Below, piece by piece: positions 10,228 through 22,378 of a DNA stretch of 64,000 nucleotides (positions within the stretch are counted from its first letter, which is position 1; the number at the start of each line of letters is the position of its first letter). The notes under the pieces are model-generated. The model worked only from the letters and a program-made list of their open reading frames with translations. It had not been told where the DNA came from and did no database searches. Made by a program: the position numbers and the translations under genes. The stretch spans positions 62,001-126,000 of the forward strand of contig JAPFQT010000420.1 in NCBI GenBank assembly GCA_027627225.1, written 5' to 3'. The DNA comes from Congeria kusceri (Eukaryota > Mollusca > Bivalvia > Myida > Dreissenidae).

Positions 10228-11520
10228 CCTCTCTAGGTTAAAAGCGATCTTTAAAAAAAAAAATATCAATTATGGTGATGATTTGATGAAAACTGTTGGA
10301 CACAGGGAGCTGAAGGTGCTAAAAAGGCAAATTTAAGAAAAATCATGGGCCATAACTCTGCAGTTCCTGGGGCAATTTGGTGGATCGTTGAACTTAAAAT
10401 ATTATATTATAACCTTAAACATTTTCATCAAGTTTTGTGAAGATCGGATGAAAACTGCTGGACTTAGAGGGCAACAGGTACAAAGACTAATTTTAGATAA
10501 TTGACAGGCTATAACTCCACAGTTACTGAGACAATTTGGTTGATTATCCAAACTGAACGAGATATTGTGTCCACAAAGATTTTCACTAAGTTCGGTGAAG
10601 ATCGGATAAAAACTGTCAGACTTAGTACGGAAACGGCTAAAAAGACCAATAAAAACTGTCAGCCTTAGTACGGAAACGGCTAAAAACCAATTTTAGATAA
10701 TTAATAGGGTCATAACAATTTAAGGATTGATTTGGCTGATGATCAAACTTGGTCGATATATTATTAGAATAAAGATTTTAATGAAGTTTGGCAAAGATCG
10801 GATGAAAACTATTGGACTTAGTACAACACTAGCAGAAACGGCTCCAAATGGTTCGATCTGGCCCATAATCGAACTTATCTGAGATTGTATGGTCATACAT
10901 AAACTGTGCAAGTTTGGTTAAGATTGAATGAAAAGAGTTTTTATCGCCTGCCCATAATTGACGAATTATAGACTATGGACAAAAAATCAACAGACCAGAA
11001 TAATCTGACAATATGTGCAAGTGCTCTTGGCAGGGATGCTGCATATCAAGTTTATTTCAATTCAAGTAATTAGTTTATGAGAATTGGCGGGAAAACAAGA
11101 ATTTCCAATTAAAATAGTATGTTTATAATCAAATCAGACTGGAAAATCTGACAGTTTGCGCATGTCCTCATGATGGAGATGCTCAAGTTTATTGAAAATG
11201 AGTCATTAGTTAATGAGAAGTAGTGCGTCAAAAATGTCCTAGTAACAAATCCTATTTACCTTATATCAAGGGGCAATAACTCTCTGAAAAATCATCCGAC
11301 TGGAAAGACCTGACAATATGCGCAAGTCCTCTTGGTAAGGATGCTGCATATCAAGTTTAATTGAATTTGAGTTATTAATTCCGGAGATCCTGCACGGAAA
11401 CAAAAATATCTGTTTTAAGAATCAGACCAGAAGAATCTGACATTATGTGCATGTCCTCTTGTTATGGATGCTGCATATAAAGTGTCATTGCATCTGAGTT
11501 ATCAGTTCCAGAGATCTTGC
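10228..11520 (+). repeat. Degenerate ~165-190-bp tandem repeats ('ccataactc' family)
   Basis: Repeating phrases 'aactgttatgccc', 'gccataactctgcag', 'caatttggntgatnatc', 'gtgaagatcggatgaaaact' and 'ggacttag' recur through the block. The right half changes to units with 'ctgcatatcaagttt'. The same family occurs at 29875-30480 and a sister family at 34140-34815. Non-coding. Confidence 0.8.
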
Positions 11521-12978
11521 ATGGAAACTAAATGTAAATGTAAAATAAGCGTAAATGTACGCTTATTTTTTTTAAAATGTGGGAGTAAATGTACAGTCAC
11601 TTCAGAATGTGTGGGGGTAAATGTACACTCCATGTAGGATTTGTGGGCTATATTAACATCCATCAATACATTACGATACGAGAACAAGGCCAGAGTAGTA
11701 TACAATGTAAAAATAATCAGTTTTAATGCAGTCATTTGAATACAAAAATGTAACAAGAAATAATTCTCAACATTTTAAGACTTTATTGCTAACTCCTGAA
11801 TATATCAACTGCACATTCAGATAGGCAGGTTTGTTAAAACATCTGTCTCTGTTCTGTCGTCCAGTCACCCATGTATGCGAAGATCTGAAAAAAATGCGCG
11901 TAAATGTACACCCAACTTTTTATTTTCTCTGCGTATCTTCCAATTATTTGTGCGTAAATTACGCATGTACGCACCTTATCTGGTCGGATGGAAGGTTGGA
12001 TGGACTGAATTTTGCATAAAATTTGTTGGGCACTGCATTGGACATCCTTAAAATGAATAGCAAGGAAGATGAATTTGTAGATACATGTAGTTGAAGATCT
12101 TCAAGTTTGCAGTCCAAGATTTCTTTAAATGGACGAGTATGAACCAGGGCTGGCACGTATCACCCAACCCTGGGTTTTTCCGGCAGGATTTACCGGTTTT
12201 TCCCGCCCCGGTCAATACTTTGAAAGTGGGCAATACTTATCATTACTGGGCAATACTATTTTTTCTTCAGTTAATATGCAGTTTTAATTGTTTTTATAAA
12301 TCTATATGCTCAGTTACCTTATATCATTAAAAAATGACTTGTTTAGTTTTGCTGATCTAATATATGCATAGTTACAACAACATTTTTTAAGTGGCGGCAC
12401 ATATCCACTGGTTTATTCATACATTTGTCGATGGCAACGCTTATCATTAAATATTTTCTCTGTTGTTTGTGAAATGATTCCGCTTGATATTGATATATGT
12501 CTACACTTATTCATCCTCTTTATTTTTTGCACTGAACTGTTCTTTTTTTGTTAACAATAAAACTTCTATGGATAATAATGCAATCACGGTCACTATGATT
12601 TAATAATCTGGTATTATACCGGGGATGATAACGGGGATGACTGGACAAATCACTCATATCTTCTAATTTCATTACTTACTTTCAATTAACAGCAGGAATC
12701 AGTCACTTAAGGTGCCATTCAATGCACGTTTTGTATGGTTTGGAAAAGGCCCCTAATTGACATGGCCCCCTCAATCATTGAGATAGGTCTAATGTTTATT
12801 CAAGGGTCCAGTTTAACTGTTTGTTGAGCACATGCATCTGTCAATTCATTCAATGTTTGTGTTTGTTTAAGACAGGTGAGAATTTGACATGCCAAATAAT
12901 TCTGGGTCCCAGGACTTATGCCGGATTTTAGATCCTGGTAATATAGACCCCCAACCATTTCCCATAGTTGCAATAATC
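11521..12978. other. Intergenic; short hairpins, no gene seen
   Basis: Contains 'aagcgtaaatgtacgctt' (about 11547-11564), a 7-bp hairpin, and several 'gtaaatgtac' copies up to about 11960. A GC-richer patch at about 12140-12215 is open in one frame but lacks splice signals. The rest is AT-rich without features. Confidence 0.4.
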
Positions 12979-13002
12979 CAACTCCCAGCTAGCTGGGAGT
13001 TG
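12979..13002. repeat. Perfect 24-bp palindrome
   Basis: CAACTCCCAGCT is followed directly by its exact reverse complement, with no spacer. Confidence 0.95.
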
Positions 13003-13033
13003 CAAGTGGTAAAGGCTTTTTTCATACCAACTC

Positions 13034-13054
13034 GCCGCCTGGATTCCAGGCGGC
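13034..13054. repeat. Perfect 10-bp inverted repeat with 1-nt spacer
   Basis: GCCGCCTGGA, one T, then TCCAGGCGGC. It lies 31 bases after the 24-bp palindrome and stands out as GC-rich in an AT-rich setting. Confidence 0.95.
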
Positions 13055-13700
13055 ACTTTAATCGGTAATATGAACCACATTAAATGTTTTCTGGCGTAAA
13101 TGGACACAAAAATATCATAAATATATCCCTACTGCGCCAATAAAAACAACTTACGTGATATGGTCTGCTTGCAGAATAATTATATTAATCCAAGTTTCAA
13201 ACACGTCAACTGTTCCTGAAAATGTCTACGTTTTTGCTATGGACAACGCCGAGAAATCCCGAATTTGAAATGTTAGTTTATTTAACCCAAAGAAAAACTA
13301 CAACAACTTATTGCGTGCGGTGTGTTTGCACCAACAGATACCAATAAACCTATGGTTTTCTCCGAACATTAAAATTTATGTTTTGAAGAATTTATTTTGT
13401 TTTGTTTTTGATTATTTTTAACAATGGACAGAACGTTTCTTTACAGTTTGTTCAACTTTTAATTAATACTTATGTTAATTGTGAGTATTTGAAAAGCGGT
13501 CAGAAAACTGACGTGTGACGAACAGAAGTTACGACGACCCTTAGATCAGCAGTAAGGGTATTATAATATAAAGTAAGACACTGCATCACGATTTAGAAAC
13601 AATGATAAATATAAACAACACATTCAGTGAAGTGTTACATGTATTTATATATATTCTTTGAATTGTCTTTTTATCGTTACATTCTTATCAGCATGAATGC

Positions 13701-14072
13701 TCAAATGAAAAATCTCTCCAAAACACCTATCACACCAACACACTCGCATCTTGCACAACATCTCGAACAACACTTACAAAGATCACACTCACATACAGAA
13801 CATTCCTTTAAAACGCATCCTTCCTTAACGCACAACACACTTTCATCCATCTCATTAGTCAACAGAGTGTTTAATACAGACCGCCTCAAGCACTCAACAC
13901 TCTTAAACGTCTCTCTCATTCCACTGTCTCCCACTAATGAACGGCCATACGGATAGACAACAGCCAGGGACGGTTTCCCATCCCGGCCTGCCCTCCCAAC
14001 CTCCTGCCAGTGCGACAGGTGACTTCGTGGTGCACCCCAGTGGACGACTAGACGAACATCCGGAATGTCAAT
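13701..14072 (-). CDS. RecQ-like DNA helicase, terminal exon
   Basis: The exon enters in phase 0 after 'catttatag' and encodes [20 protein letters not shown], then [12 protein letters not shown], and continues 124 codons to TGA. IDIPDVR completes helicase motif V begun in the previous exon, and [10 protein letters not shown] is motif VI with the arginine finger, diagnostic of superfamily 2 RecQ-type helicases, which unwind DNA with ATP. Downstream come [10 protein letters not shown] and a tail with a dozen cysteines spaced in pairs, in the place of the RecQ zinc-binding domain but denser and shorter. No winged-helix or HRDC domain follows. The product is therefore a short RecQ-like protein of the type expanded in bivalves, or a truncated copy. 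Confidence 0.85.
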   Translation of the reverse strand: MDIPDVRLVVHWGAPRSHLSHWQEVGRAGRDGKPSLAVVYPYGRSLVGDSGMRETFKSVECLRRSVLNTLLTNEMDESVLCVKEGCVLKECSVCECDLCKCCSRCCARCECVGVIGVLERFFI

Positions 14073-14402
14073 CTATAAATGACAAGATGTAAGAATTGTA
14101 TTTACAACGTGGAACATTTATGACCACATTATCGATATATTATATAATAAATAAATAAATAAATTAATTAATTAACATTGCTCTGTACTCAATGAATCAA
14201 TCAATAACTTAATATTTAATTGGATAAATGAATAGACGTCGAATCAACTAGGTTCATATATTAACTGTACCACACCACCCGGCTCCCCCCTTCGGTCTAG
14301 ATGCCGCAATATCTAGATCAGACTTACACGTTAGTCAATCTATTTACAGAAGGCTCGACTAGTTGGTTACAGTGATTGAGTATTCATTGTCCAGTAACTT
14401 AC

Positions 14403-14613
14403 CCCCAATCCAAATGCAACAGTCGCCACTACGATCTTAACACGACCATCCCCGGAAAACTCGTTTAGAATTCGATCCTTGGACAAGTCTGTGGTCGAAG
14501 CATGGAACATCTCTACCACGCGATGTTCCACCGACCTGTCCCCATCAACGTACGCCTGATCACCTAGTTCGCTCACAAGCCACGACCAGATGTTGTACAC
14601 CGACTTGTACGAC
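14403..14613 (-). CDS. RecQ-like DNA helicase, middle exon (helicase C domain)
   Basis: Acceptor 'tactttatttgtag' and donor GGGG|GTAAGT bracket 70 full codons plus one base. The frame reads SYKSVYNIWSWLVSELGDQA, then VEMFHASTTDLSKDRILNEF and VKIVVATVAFGLG. These are the C-terminal RecA-like helicase domain: the MFHA/T segment and the motif V start VATVAFG. The first base completes the Arg of FCRS from the upstream exon. All three junctions keep phase, so no frameshift is present in the visible part. Confidence 0.88.
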
Positions 14614-14743
14614 CTACAAATAAAGTACTTGTCATACATTGAATGTTAACAATACATGTACTTCAAAATAGTGGATGATAATTATAAAAAAAAAAAATTG
14701 GTATATATATATACTGTATTCAATACTCCGGGCTATTTCTTAC

Positions 14744-14866
14744 CTGCAAAATATAACCGTTTTATCAAGCTTGGATGATGCCGATTTCACCCAATCCAAC
14801 AACCAGGCAAGCTCCTCCTCATACTCCTCCGACGCCGACTCTTTACAAACTAATCCGATGTTATGC
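14744..14866 (-). CDS. RecQ-like DNA helicase, upstream visible exon
   Basis: Between the acceptor 'ctcatatcag' and donor TGCAG|GTAAGA the frame reads HNIGLVCKESASEEYEEELA, then WLVDWVKSASSKLDKTVIFC. The end, KTVIFCR, is helicase motif IV, where the second RecA-like domain begins; the preceding acidic EEYEEE stretch is a linker. The exon needs two bases from an earlier exon. The first RecA-like domain (Walker A, DEAH-type box) must lie further upstream on the - strand, but I could not find such exons in 14.9-18 kb. They may lie beyond long introns or be missing. Confidence 0.82.
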
Positions 14867-16551
14867 CTGATATGAGAAAAGTTTTAGGGACATGACGCAT
14901 TGCTTCGAGACCAATTACGCTACCAAAATCTTTCAACTATTTCACTAATTACCGAAAACGCATTCTTTTTGCGTTGACGTTGATCTTTAAATTGGACATT
15001 TTCAAACATTAAACAAACACTATTCGAACCACAGCAGCATATTTTCCATATTGACGTTGACTAACGTAGAATCTACATAACTAACATCAAGTGCATTTTG
15101 TACTCACCTATCAGGTATTTCTTTACTTTGCGTGCGTGTATATATGCACTATTTTCTATGTATGTATATTAAATAATCTAGCTAAAAATCCTCGAATATA
15201 TGTGGCATATGTTCAATAAATATTTGAATTGATACAGAAAGTCTTTTTTTCACAATTGACATCATAAAGGCAATTGGTTAAAGCATTTCAACACTTAAAC
15301 ATCTCGTTCACATAGTAAAATAGTAAAACTTACATCAACCCCACATTGTACCTTTAATTTAATAACACCTCGTTTAAAAAGCAAACCTAAGCCCGATATT
15401 ATTTAACTTGACAATGGAACATGCCACTTATCCGATTGCAACGATAACACTGTCACAAGAATGTGTCCTATTTCAAACAACACTTTTATACACTATATAC
15501 TTTCAACTGCCAGCAGAAGCTCAGACCAGCAGAAGCTAGGGTGAAAAAATTTGTGCAGTGTAACCTTTTCCTTTCCTTTGATATAATCGTCATTTTACAA
15601 CTTCCGCTTTCAACGATTTGTTATTAAGTTTTTGTTTTGAGCATTTCTCCACAAAAGACACACAACTTGATGTCGATGGTAATAGGTATTGTGTTTGTTA
15701 CGATGTATTAGGTTGATTGGACTCGAGTTTATAGACATACTTGGGATATATTTTTTTTTACATGGTTTTCGCCTTTACCAAGAAGAACTTTGAGCTGTAC
15801 ATATGTACTCATAAAAGCTCAAAGCATTCAAGAAGAACTACCATTTCCCACTGTGGGGCATTAGACAAAAATGCTTGGTTCTTGGATGGGGAATTATACC
15901 AAAAAAAGTCAAATTGCCCATGGGTTAGCCCCCCCACCCCCCACCCGCTCCCTCCTCCGGAGAAACTATTGATAGGTGCATCCCAGACCTAGTGCCTGTT
16001 CTAATCACTTAATGTACTCGATCAAGTGTACTTTGACGATGACTTTGTTTCGATTTTTTCTGTATTAAATATATATGTCAGTACAGTTTATTTATGTTAT
16101 TTGTTTCATTATTGTATATGGAAATGAAAACAATCAAATTTTACCTTGGTCACGTCCGAATTAATTGCTAAATCCTTTCATAAACTGCAACTTTTATAAA
16201 TTTGTGTTGACATTTCAGCCATTTTACCGGAAGTAATGTATCATTTGATCCTAATACAGTTCGGTCCCAAGACAAATTGGTCTAAAGAGCATTCGATTGA
16301 CAGATTCAAATGACTTAACATACGCACTCGTCGTCGCCTCAATTAATGTTTTGTGATTTGTTCTATATCTATTATAATGGGTATTATAAATATAATAATG
16401 AAACACAACGTTTCTTAGTTTTTAGCTGTAATTATCATATAAAATAATTATTTTATTTTATAAACATAAGACTATATAAAATTATGTTTCAAATCAAAAC
16501 AAAAAAATCGTATACTGTATATATATTCGACTGGAAAAAAAAAATAACTGA
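14867..16551. other. Intron or upstream region of the helicase gene; no exon seen
   Basis: AT-rich. A GT donor-like 'ctgatag|gtgagtac' on the - strand near 15110 has no convincing coding frame in front of it. The C-rich run at about 15929-15958 is low-complexity. Confidence 0.4.
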
Positions 16552-16950
16552 AGCAACAAGAGCTGTCAGAGGACAGAGCGCTCGACTATACAAAGTATTT
16601 CAGTTGGTACATATTTTTTATAGTAGAAGGGACATACATTTGTTAAAATACATAGTTTTTAAGTGAAGCCTTGAATAGTTTATGTTTGCAACAAAAACTT
16701 TAACAACAAAGTCTATGTAAAAAGTGGACTTACTCTGTCAAAATACAAAATAGAGTGATGGGGAATGTTGCCCCTGACACTGGATTTGATGACACATGTA
16801 TATTCCACGTTTCAAGTGAATAACTTATGTAGTTTGTAAGTTATAAGACTTATGAATAAAAACTTGAACCAATTCAGACGTGGACGCGGATGCCGACGCC
16901 GGGGGTAGAAGGGTAGCTCACTTATTCTGCGAATAGTCGAGCTCATACAC
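16552..16950 (+). mobile_element. Dispersed non-autonomous element
   Basis: Starts 'caagagctgtcagaggaca' with 'gcgctcgactat' shortly after, and ends 'ttctgcgaatagtcgagct', so the ends share an inverted CTCGACTAT. The interior ('ggggaatgttgcccctgac', 'ttcaagtgaataactta', 'taagacttatgaa', 'ccgacgccgggg') is matched by a diverged, shorter stretch at about 36080-36240. No coding capacity. Confidence 0.7.
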
Positions 16951-17555
16951 ATAAATTGGGCTAACACAAGTTTATAGCATAAACCATTTTTAAAAAGTCA
17001 ACATAATATTAAAGGGGCGTATCGACGGTATTTTCCATAAATATTATATACTAGGCAAAACTCTTAACGCACATAACATAAATACTGTCAGTGTGTTACA
17101 TGGAAGCGGAAACAACAAATGGGTCAGAAATAATAACCTTAGCTGACCGATCAATTTTACTAATAATTATTATGTTGAAAAGATTTTACAATTGGCAGTA
17201 ATGTCTAAAATTTATATATATATATATTTATGAATAAGGTATTATGGTCAAATATAAATATGCGTTGTTAAATTATTGAAAGTAAATACATTGGTAAACT
17301 GTCTATAGACACAAGGACATCATATTTAACAATGCGTCAATATTAATTATGTCAATGAACTTTACTTTTGCAAATATAAATGTCGATCTACCGTAGATAA
17401 ACCCCTTTAAAGTTACATGCAACATGTAAACTGTAAAAAAATATAAACTAAAAATACAAATAGAAATATATGAACATATTAAACATGTTTTATATATAAT
17501 CCAGTGGAAAAATAATTAATAATGGGAAAGCAATTAATACAGAAATTGTGCTTAC
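16951..17555. other. AT-rich, no feature
   Basis: No open frame of interest; a (TA)n run near 17215-17226. Confidence 0.5.
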
Positions 17556-17767
17556 TGTAATGGTCTAGTACTCGGCGATGCCTGAGAAGCCCCGCCTACA
17601 GCCAGGAGAGGCGAATAAGATGCTTGCTATATATTTTATATGCTTGTTTTGTGATCAGTTCGTCTTCGATAGTAATACTGAATAAACGTGCTAGAAAACT
17701 AATCCCTGTTGGGTCTTGAATAAACCATTACTCTAAGAGTCTAGAATAGTAACATGAGAACATTACA
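17556..17767 (+). mobile_element. Candidate solo LTR (212 bp)
   Basis: Starts TGTAATG and ends CATTACA, so it has TG...CA ends forming a 7-bp inverted repeat. Flanking pentamers are cttac and ctaac (4 of 5 match), as expected of an aged target duplication. Inside are a TATA-rich stretch near 17627-17640 and two GAATAAA signals (about 17680 and 17717), the order of a retroviral-type LTR promoter and polyadenylation site. No primer-binding site or coding region follows, so a full element is absent. The size fits short LTRs of Ty3-type elements or TRIMs. Confidence 0.6.
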
Positions 17768-17879
17768 CTAACAAAAGTAAAAACTTATTCAATTTTCATG
17801 TTTTCTTATATGTAAATTAAAATGCATCTGAAGAGCACAGACCTCCACTAACCCCACATCACAATGGACTTTTCAGTGT

Positions 17880-18115
17880 TTGGTTAGCTCACTTATCCAA
17901 TTTCCTATGAATTCAAATATCCTGGATCCAGACGATGATCCGGATCACCACCAAAATCTAACCACTGACCCATTTTCACCTTCCTACAAAATTGCATGCA
18001 AATCCATTACAGCTTTTTGCATGAAGTTGCGCATTAATATGTAGAAGTTGCTTATTAATATATAGACAGACAAACAAACAAATGCCAGCAACAACATAAC
18101 CACATTGGCGGAGAT
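17880..18115 (+). repeat. Dispersed repeat with GGATCC...GGATCACC motif
   Basis: Contains 'ctggatccagacgatgatc', 'cggatcaccaccaaaatcta', a '(acagacaaacaaac)' stretch and 'cataaccacattggcggaga'. A short fragment of the same family is at about 44860-44900 ('tggatccatacggtgatccg'). This arrangement is known from many marine invertebrate genomes as interspersed repeat; assignment to a class is not possible here. Confidence 0.65.
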
Positions 18116-18264
18116 AAAAAATAAGGTTTGGGTTAACATAGAAACGGAACTATCAAATCTATTAAAATCATCTAATGCGGCGATAAAAGTAATAATGGAA
18201 TCGATAAATGTCCGAAATTCAGCTTAGAAAAGTACACTAATCAGTAGATTTATAACAAGTTTTA

Positions 18265-18740
18265 CCAGGATCAACAACAGCAGCAGTGATAGTAGTTGGT
18301 GTTAATGTTAATAGTAGAAGTAAATAGGGGAAGTAGACGTCGAAGCGTTGTTAGTAGCAGAATTGAGGCAGTAGTTAAAGCAACACCAGCAGTAGAAGCA
18401 TCATTAGTAGCAGCAACAATAGTAGTAGCAGCAGTAACAGCAGCAATAGTAGCAGCTGCAGATGTATCAGAAGCAGTAGCAGCAGTAGCTGCAGCTGTAG
18501 CAGTAATAGCAGCATCTCCAGCAGTAAATGCAATAGCACCATCAGTAGATGTAACAGCAGCAGCGGCAGTAGCAGGTGTAATAGTAGTAGCAGCTGCAAC
18601 AATGGTAGCAGCTGCAACTGTAGCAGCAGTAGTAGCAGCAGAAACAGTTGTAGAAGTAGCAACTACAGCAGTCGAAGCATCAGTAGTTTCAGTAGTTGCA
18701 GTAGTAGTTCAAGCTGCAGTAGTGGCATAAGTAGAAGCAG
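18265..18740. repeat. Imperfect GCA/GTA trinucleotide block 1
   Basis: Long run of GCA, GTA, ACA and GCT triplets with few interruptions. It is open in two strands (144 codons of mainly Ala and Val on +, 95 codons of Leu on -) simply because the triplet lacks stops. Not a gene. Confidence 0.9.
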
Positions 18741-19204
18741 CATCATAAAGCAGCAGCTGCTGCATATAACAAATAGGTTATCTTTTTATTTGATTAATAT
18801 AATACTTTAATTATTTCAGGAATTTTAGTTTTATATTTATTATTTCTTTCTTTTATTTCGACAGTTTTTGTTTTTATTTGCATGTTACATTTTGACGTCC
18901 TACTGATTTTAACCGTTTAAGTTTTTTTCTCGGCTAGCCAGACCAGAGGCACCGTCTACCCTACACTACCCTACACAACACTAACCACACCTCTCTCCCA
19001 AGTCTCCCCACATTCTCAGAGCAACTACTCGGGCCATCTGGTCTCCTTGTTTAGCCTACCCTAGTATTTTATTTTTATTTATTTTATTTATTTATTTATT
19101 TATTTGGTAAAATTGTTATTATTTTTATTGTCATTGTAATTGTTGTAATTTTTATTATTATTAGTATTATTTATATCATTATTATTAGTGTTATTAGCGA
19201 AGTT
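18741..19204. other. Spacer between trinucleotide blocks
   Basis: AT-rich with a TATT/TTTA run at about 19065-19105 and ATT-rich sequence to 19190. No gene. Confidence 0.5.
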
Positions 19205-19650
19205 GTTGCAACTGCAGCATAAGTAACTGGAGCAGATTCATCGGCATTTGCAGCAGCAGTTGTAGTAGTATCAACAGCAGCAGCAGCAGTATCCACAGCA
19301 GCAGTAGTAGCACAACCTCAGTATCCGCAGCAACAGTAGTAGCGCAGCAGCAGTAGTCGCGCAGCAACAGTAGTAGCGCAGCAGCAGTAGTAGCGCAGCA
19401 ACAGTAGTAGCGCAGCAGCAGTAGTAGCGCAGCAACAGTAGTAGCGCAGCAGCAGTAGTAGCGCAGCAGCAGTAGTAGTAGCGCAGCAGCAGCAGTAGTA
19501 GCGCAGCAGCAGTAGTAGCAGCAGCAGCAGTAGTAGTAGCAGCAGCAGCAGCAGTAGCGCAGCAGCAGTAGTAGCAGCAGCAGCAGTAGTAGCGCAGCAG
19601 CTGTAGTAGCGCAGCAGAAGTAGCAGCAGCAGCAGCAGTAGTAGCAGCAG
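19205..19650. repeat. Imperfect GCA/GTA trinucleotide block 2 (gcgcagcagcagtagta)
   Basis: Units of about 15-18 bp with 'gcgcagcagcagtagta' are reiterated. It shares triplets with block 1 but has an added GCGCAGC phrase. The - strand frame of 127 codons (Ala, Thr, Leu, Tyr and Cys runs) is a by-product of the repeat. Confidence 0.9.
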
Positions 19651-21282
19651 GCAATTTCGATGTGAACGGAAGCAGTAGTAACGTTAGCAGACGTATTAAT
19701 AGTAATTGTTAGTAGTAGAAGTACCTGTTGATGTTGTAGTTATAGCAATATGTTGGTTGTTGTGGTTGCCACTGGCTTGGTTGTGTTGTTGGCTGCTGTT
19801 TGTATTTGTATTGTTCATTAATTTGTATTTAATCTCTTACTAGTACCGAACAAAATGTACAATCATATCGGTAGAAATACTAAACCACACAAAGTATAAC
19901 ACAGCTAAAATGTCAACGTGTATTTAAAACCAACTTTAAAATATACAATTATTATTCTGTGAACGTAATTAAGCATTTCCTCAAAACACTTTTTTTCGTT
20001 CGTATAGTATTCCGTAAACGAAAGATTTAACAATTTTACTTAATAAAAAAAACAACGCCAACCATGTAAACAATTGCAATGAATAATTCAGCATGTAACA
20101 AACTTTTAAAGTTAGACAAGTCGTCAAAAGCTATGTTTTTTTGTGAATTCATTTATTCTCTACATAAATGTCAATTGTTGAAAATGTTCATATCCAATAC
20201 GGATTCGGTGTCTTTAATATGTAAAGTAAGTAATCAGTAACGTAGAAATCAACAATAAATGTTAGCTAGTGACATGTTTTGTCATGTCGTATTGATCAGT
20301 GCTGGGCTTTATTATATATCAATACGTAACACCTAACTGCTACTATTAACAACTTGAAATTGCATAAAGATGTAAAACTTTTGAAGTGTGTATGTACGAT
20401 ATTTCATATAAATTATTTCCAAAAAAGCAAATGAAAGTGACAATACAACTTAAAAGCAAACATAAAAAGATACAAACGACAAATGAAACACTTCAATATA
20501 GATTTAAAAACAACAACTTTTGCATCGATTATGAGTGTTGTACAACATAAACCAATTGCCAAGTCAACGTATATACATGTATTTGAGTTTCTGTCTGTAC
20601 AGACGAAAACTATTTGGTGATTGTTTCCGTGAAATCCGTATTCGTCTGATTTTAGAAAATTGTCAATGGTTTTTTTTTACAGAAATGTGTCAGCTAAAAA
20701 ATAAAATGTATAATAAATCCCGACCCTACTTAACTTGAAACCGTTGCCCGAAACACACAATTTATTTTGTTTGGCCTAGGTCTACACACATAAAATTGTA
20801 TAAATACTGTATTTGTTCTAATTATTAGGTGGAATCTATGATAAAACAAATATCTAAAATAGTATACACAGATAGTTCAATTCGTTTCCGTGATTCTTTT
20901 GTTACATTGGAAATGTGAAGAACACAATTATTTCGCACAAGTCTTATATCGAATGTTTTATGTTTAATGTTTTAAATGACGTGTTAATTACTAGCAGAAA
21001 ATTTATTACTTATAAATGGCCAAGCACTGGTTTGAATTCGTCAATAAAATATCTGTCCGTCTGTTTGTATTTTACGTATCGATCACATGTTGTTCTTACA
21101 AATTCCGGAGTGGTACACAATTAATGTCCGTCTTACGATGATGCTTCGATCATTTGTTGGTCTTCAATTGACAAAGAGTTTTAGATCATTTTGTTCTTCC
21201 ATCTTTTTGCGTTGCTCTCCGTTGCGCTTTTCGATTCAGGGCATTTCTGCAATAAAGAAAATGGCTGTAAACCGATTTCGAC
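19651..21282. other. Non-coding; includes half of the 4.9-kb MITE family
   Basis: About 20700-20780 carries, on the - strand, the 'aataaattgtgtgtttcggg' end seen at 4863. The rest is AT-rich without supported genes; the short frames at 20535-20738, 20915-21124 and 21087-21317 have no splice or motif support. Confidence 0.5.
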
Positions 21283-21345
21283 TTTTTTTTTTTTTTTTTT
21301 TTCGTGAGTATGAATAAAAAACTAATCAGCATGATCATCATCACA

Positions 21346-21379
<34 letters not shown>

Positions 21380-21380
21380 C
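21283..21380. repeat. Poly-T run and (CAT)n microsatellite
   Basis: About 18-20 consecutive T around 21283-21302, then CAT repeats in about 21330-21380, with one interruption. Confidence 0.9.
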
Positions 21381-21587
21381 GAAACCGTGCTCCATCGTTA
21401 AACATTTATGCGATTGTCACATTTTGTACCAACATTCAATAATATTTTGCATTGCATCGCATTCTTACAACGTTTTATAACCCTGTAAATCATTGATATT
21501 GATATCGCTTTCTTAATGAAGCTGTATTTTACGTGAATTCATACATAATTACCATTATGCTCGTCGTCTGTATAAGCTGATAGTTAT

Positions 21588-21669
21588 CGCCGGCATCGTC
21601 CGCTGATTGTCGCCGGAATCGTCCGCTGATTTCCGCCGGCATCGTCCGCTAATTGTCGCCGGAATCTAA
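21588..21669. repeat. 23-bp GC-rich tandem repeat, ~3.5 copies
   Basis: Unit GCCGGCATCGTCCGCTGATT plus three bases; copies alternate GGCATC and GGAATC. Much more GC-rich than the flanks. Confidence 0.9.
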
Positions 21670-22378
21670 TCGATTACTTAAATATATCAAATATTTAATT
21701 ATGAACAATTCGAAGTTAGGGCCATATATGATACAATCTAATATGCATAGACGAGTACCTATGCCTTGAACCAGTTAATTAATTGTATTTCTTTGGGATA
21801 ATTAAATGCTTTTTGAAATAAATTAAATTAATTAATTATTAATAATTATAAGAATGATTTTAATTACACTGATGTTTATGATGTAAATTATTTCTAGCTG
21901 GGGTCTTAATTGACATTAATTGAAAAAGGTTAATTGAGAAGACCATGCTCCAGTAGAGTAGACAGTTTGCACCATGTGTTAACTAAACATAACCCGATAG
22001 TGTACAGATAAACCAGCGCATCATAGCGTATCACAAGTCGCTATGCAACCAGCGCAGTGGCAGCGTATGGAATGGTTAAACAGTAACAACATGTTTTATT
22101 TTTTATTTCGTGTCCCTAATTTTTAGGGACAAAACGTAATTTAATTTTCAAATGTGTCCCAGTATTAAGGGGCGCGAAGAATAATTATTTTTAAAAAAAT
22201 TAGGGGTGTCCCAACATTTAAGGTGTACCAATACTTACGGTAATTACGGTATATCGTATATCATTCACAAAAGTTAATATTCTCAAATCCAGCAAATTTC
22301 AGCACAATTTGTTTATAAACTTTAAAATGCAAAATAAAGAATAGAAAAGTTACACCCCTGAATTATAGTGAAGAATTG

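Noticed and set aside
18296..18730. 144-codon Ala/Val-rich + frame
   Set aside because: Product of the GCA/GTA trinucleotide run; both strands are open.
19271..19654. 127-codon Ala/Leu/Tyr/Cys - frame
   Set aside because: Trinucleotide repeat artefact.
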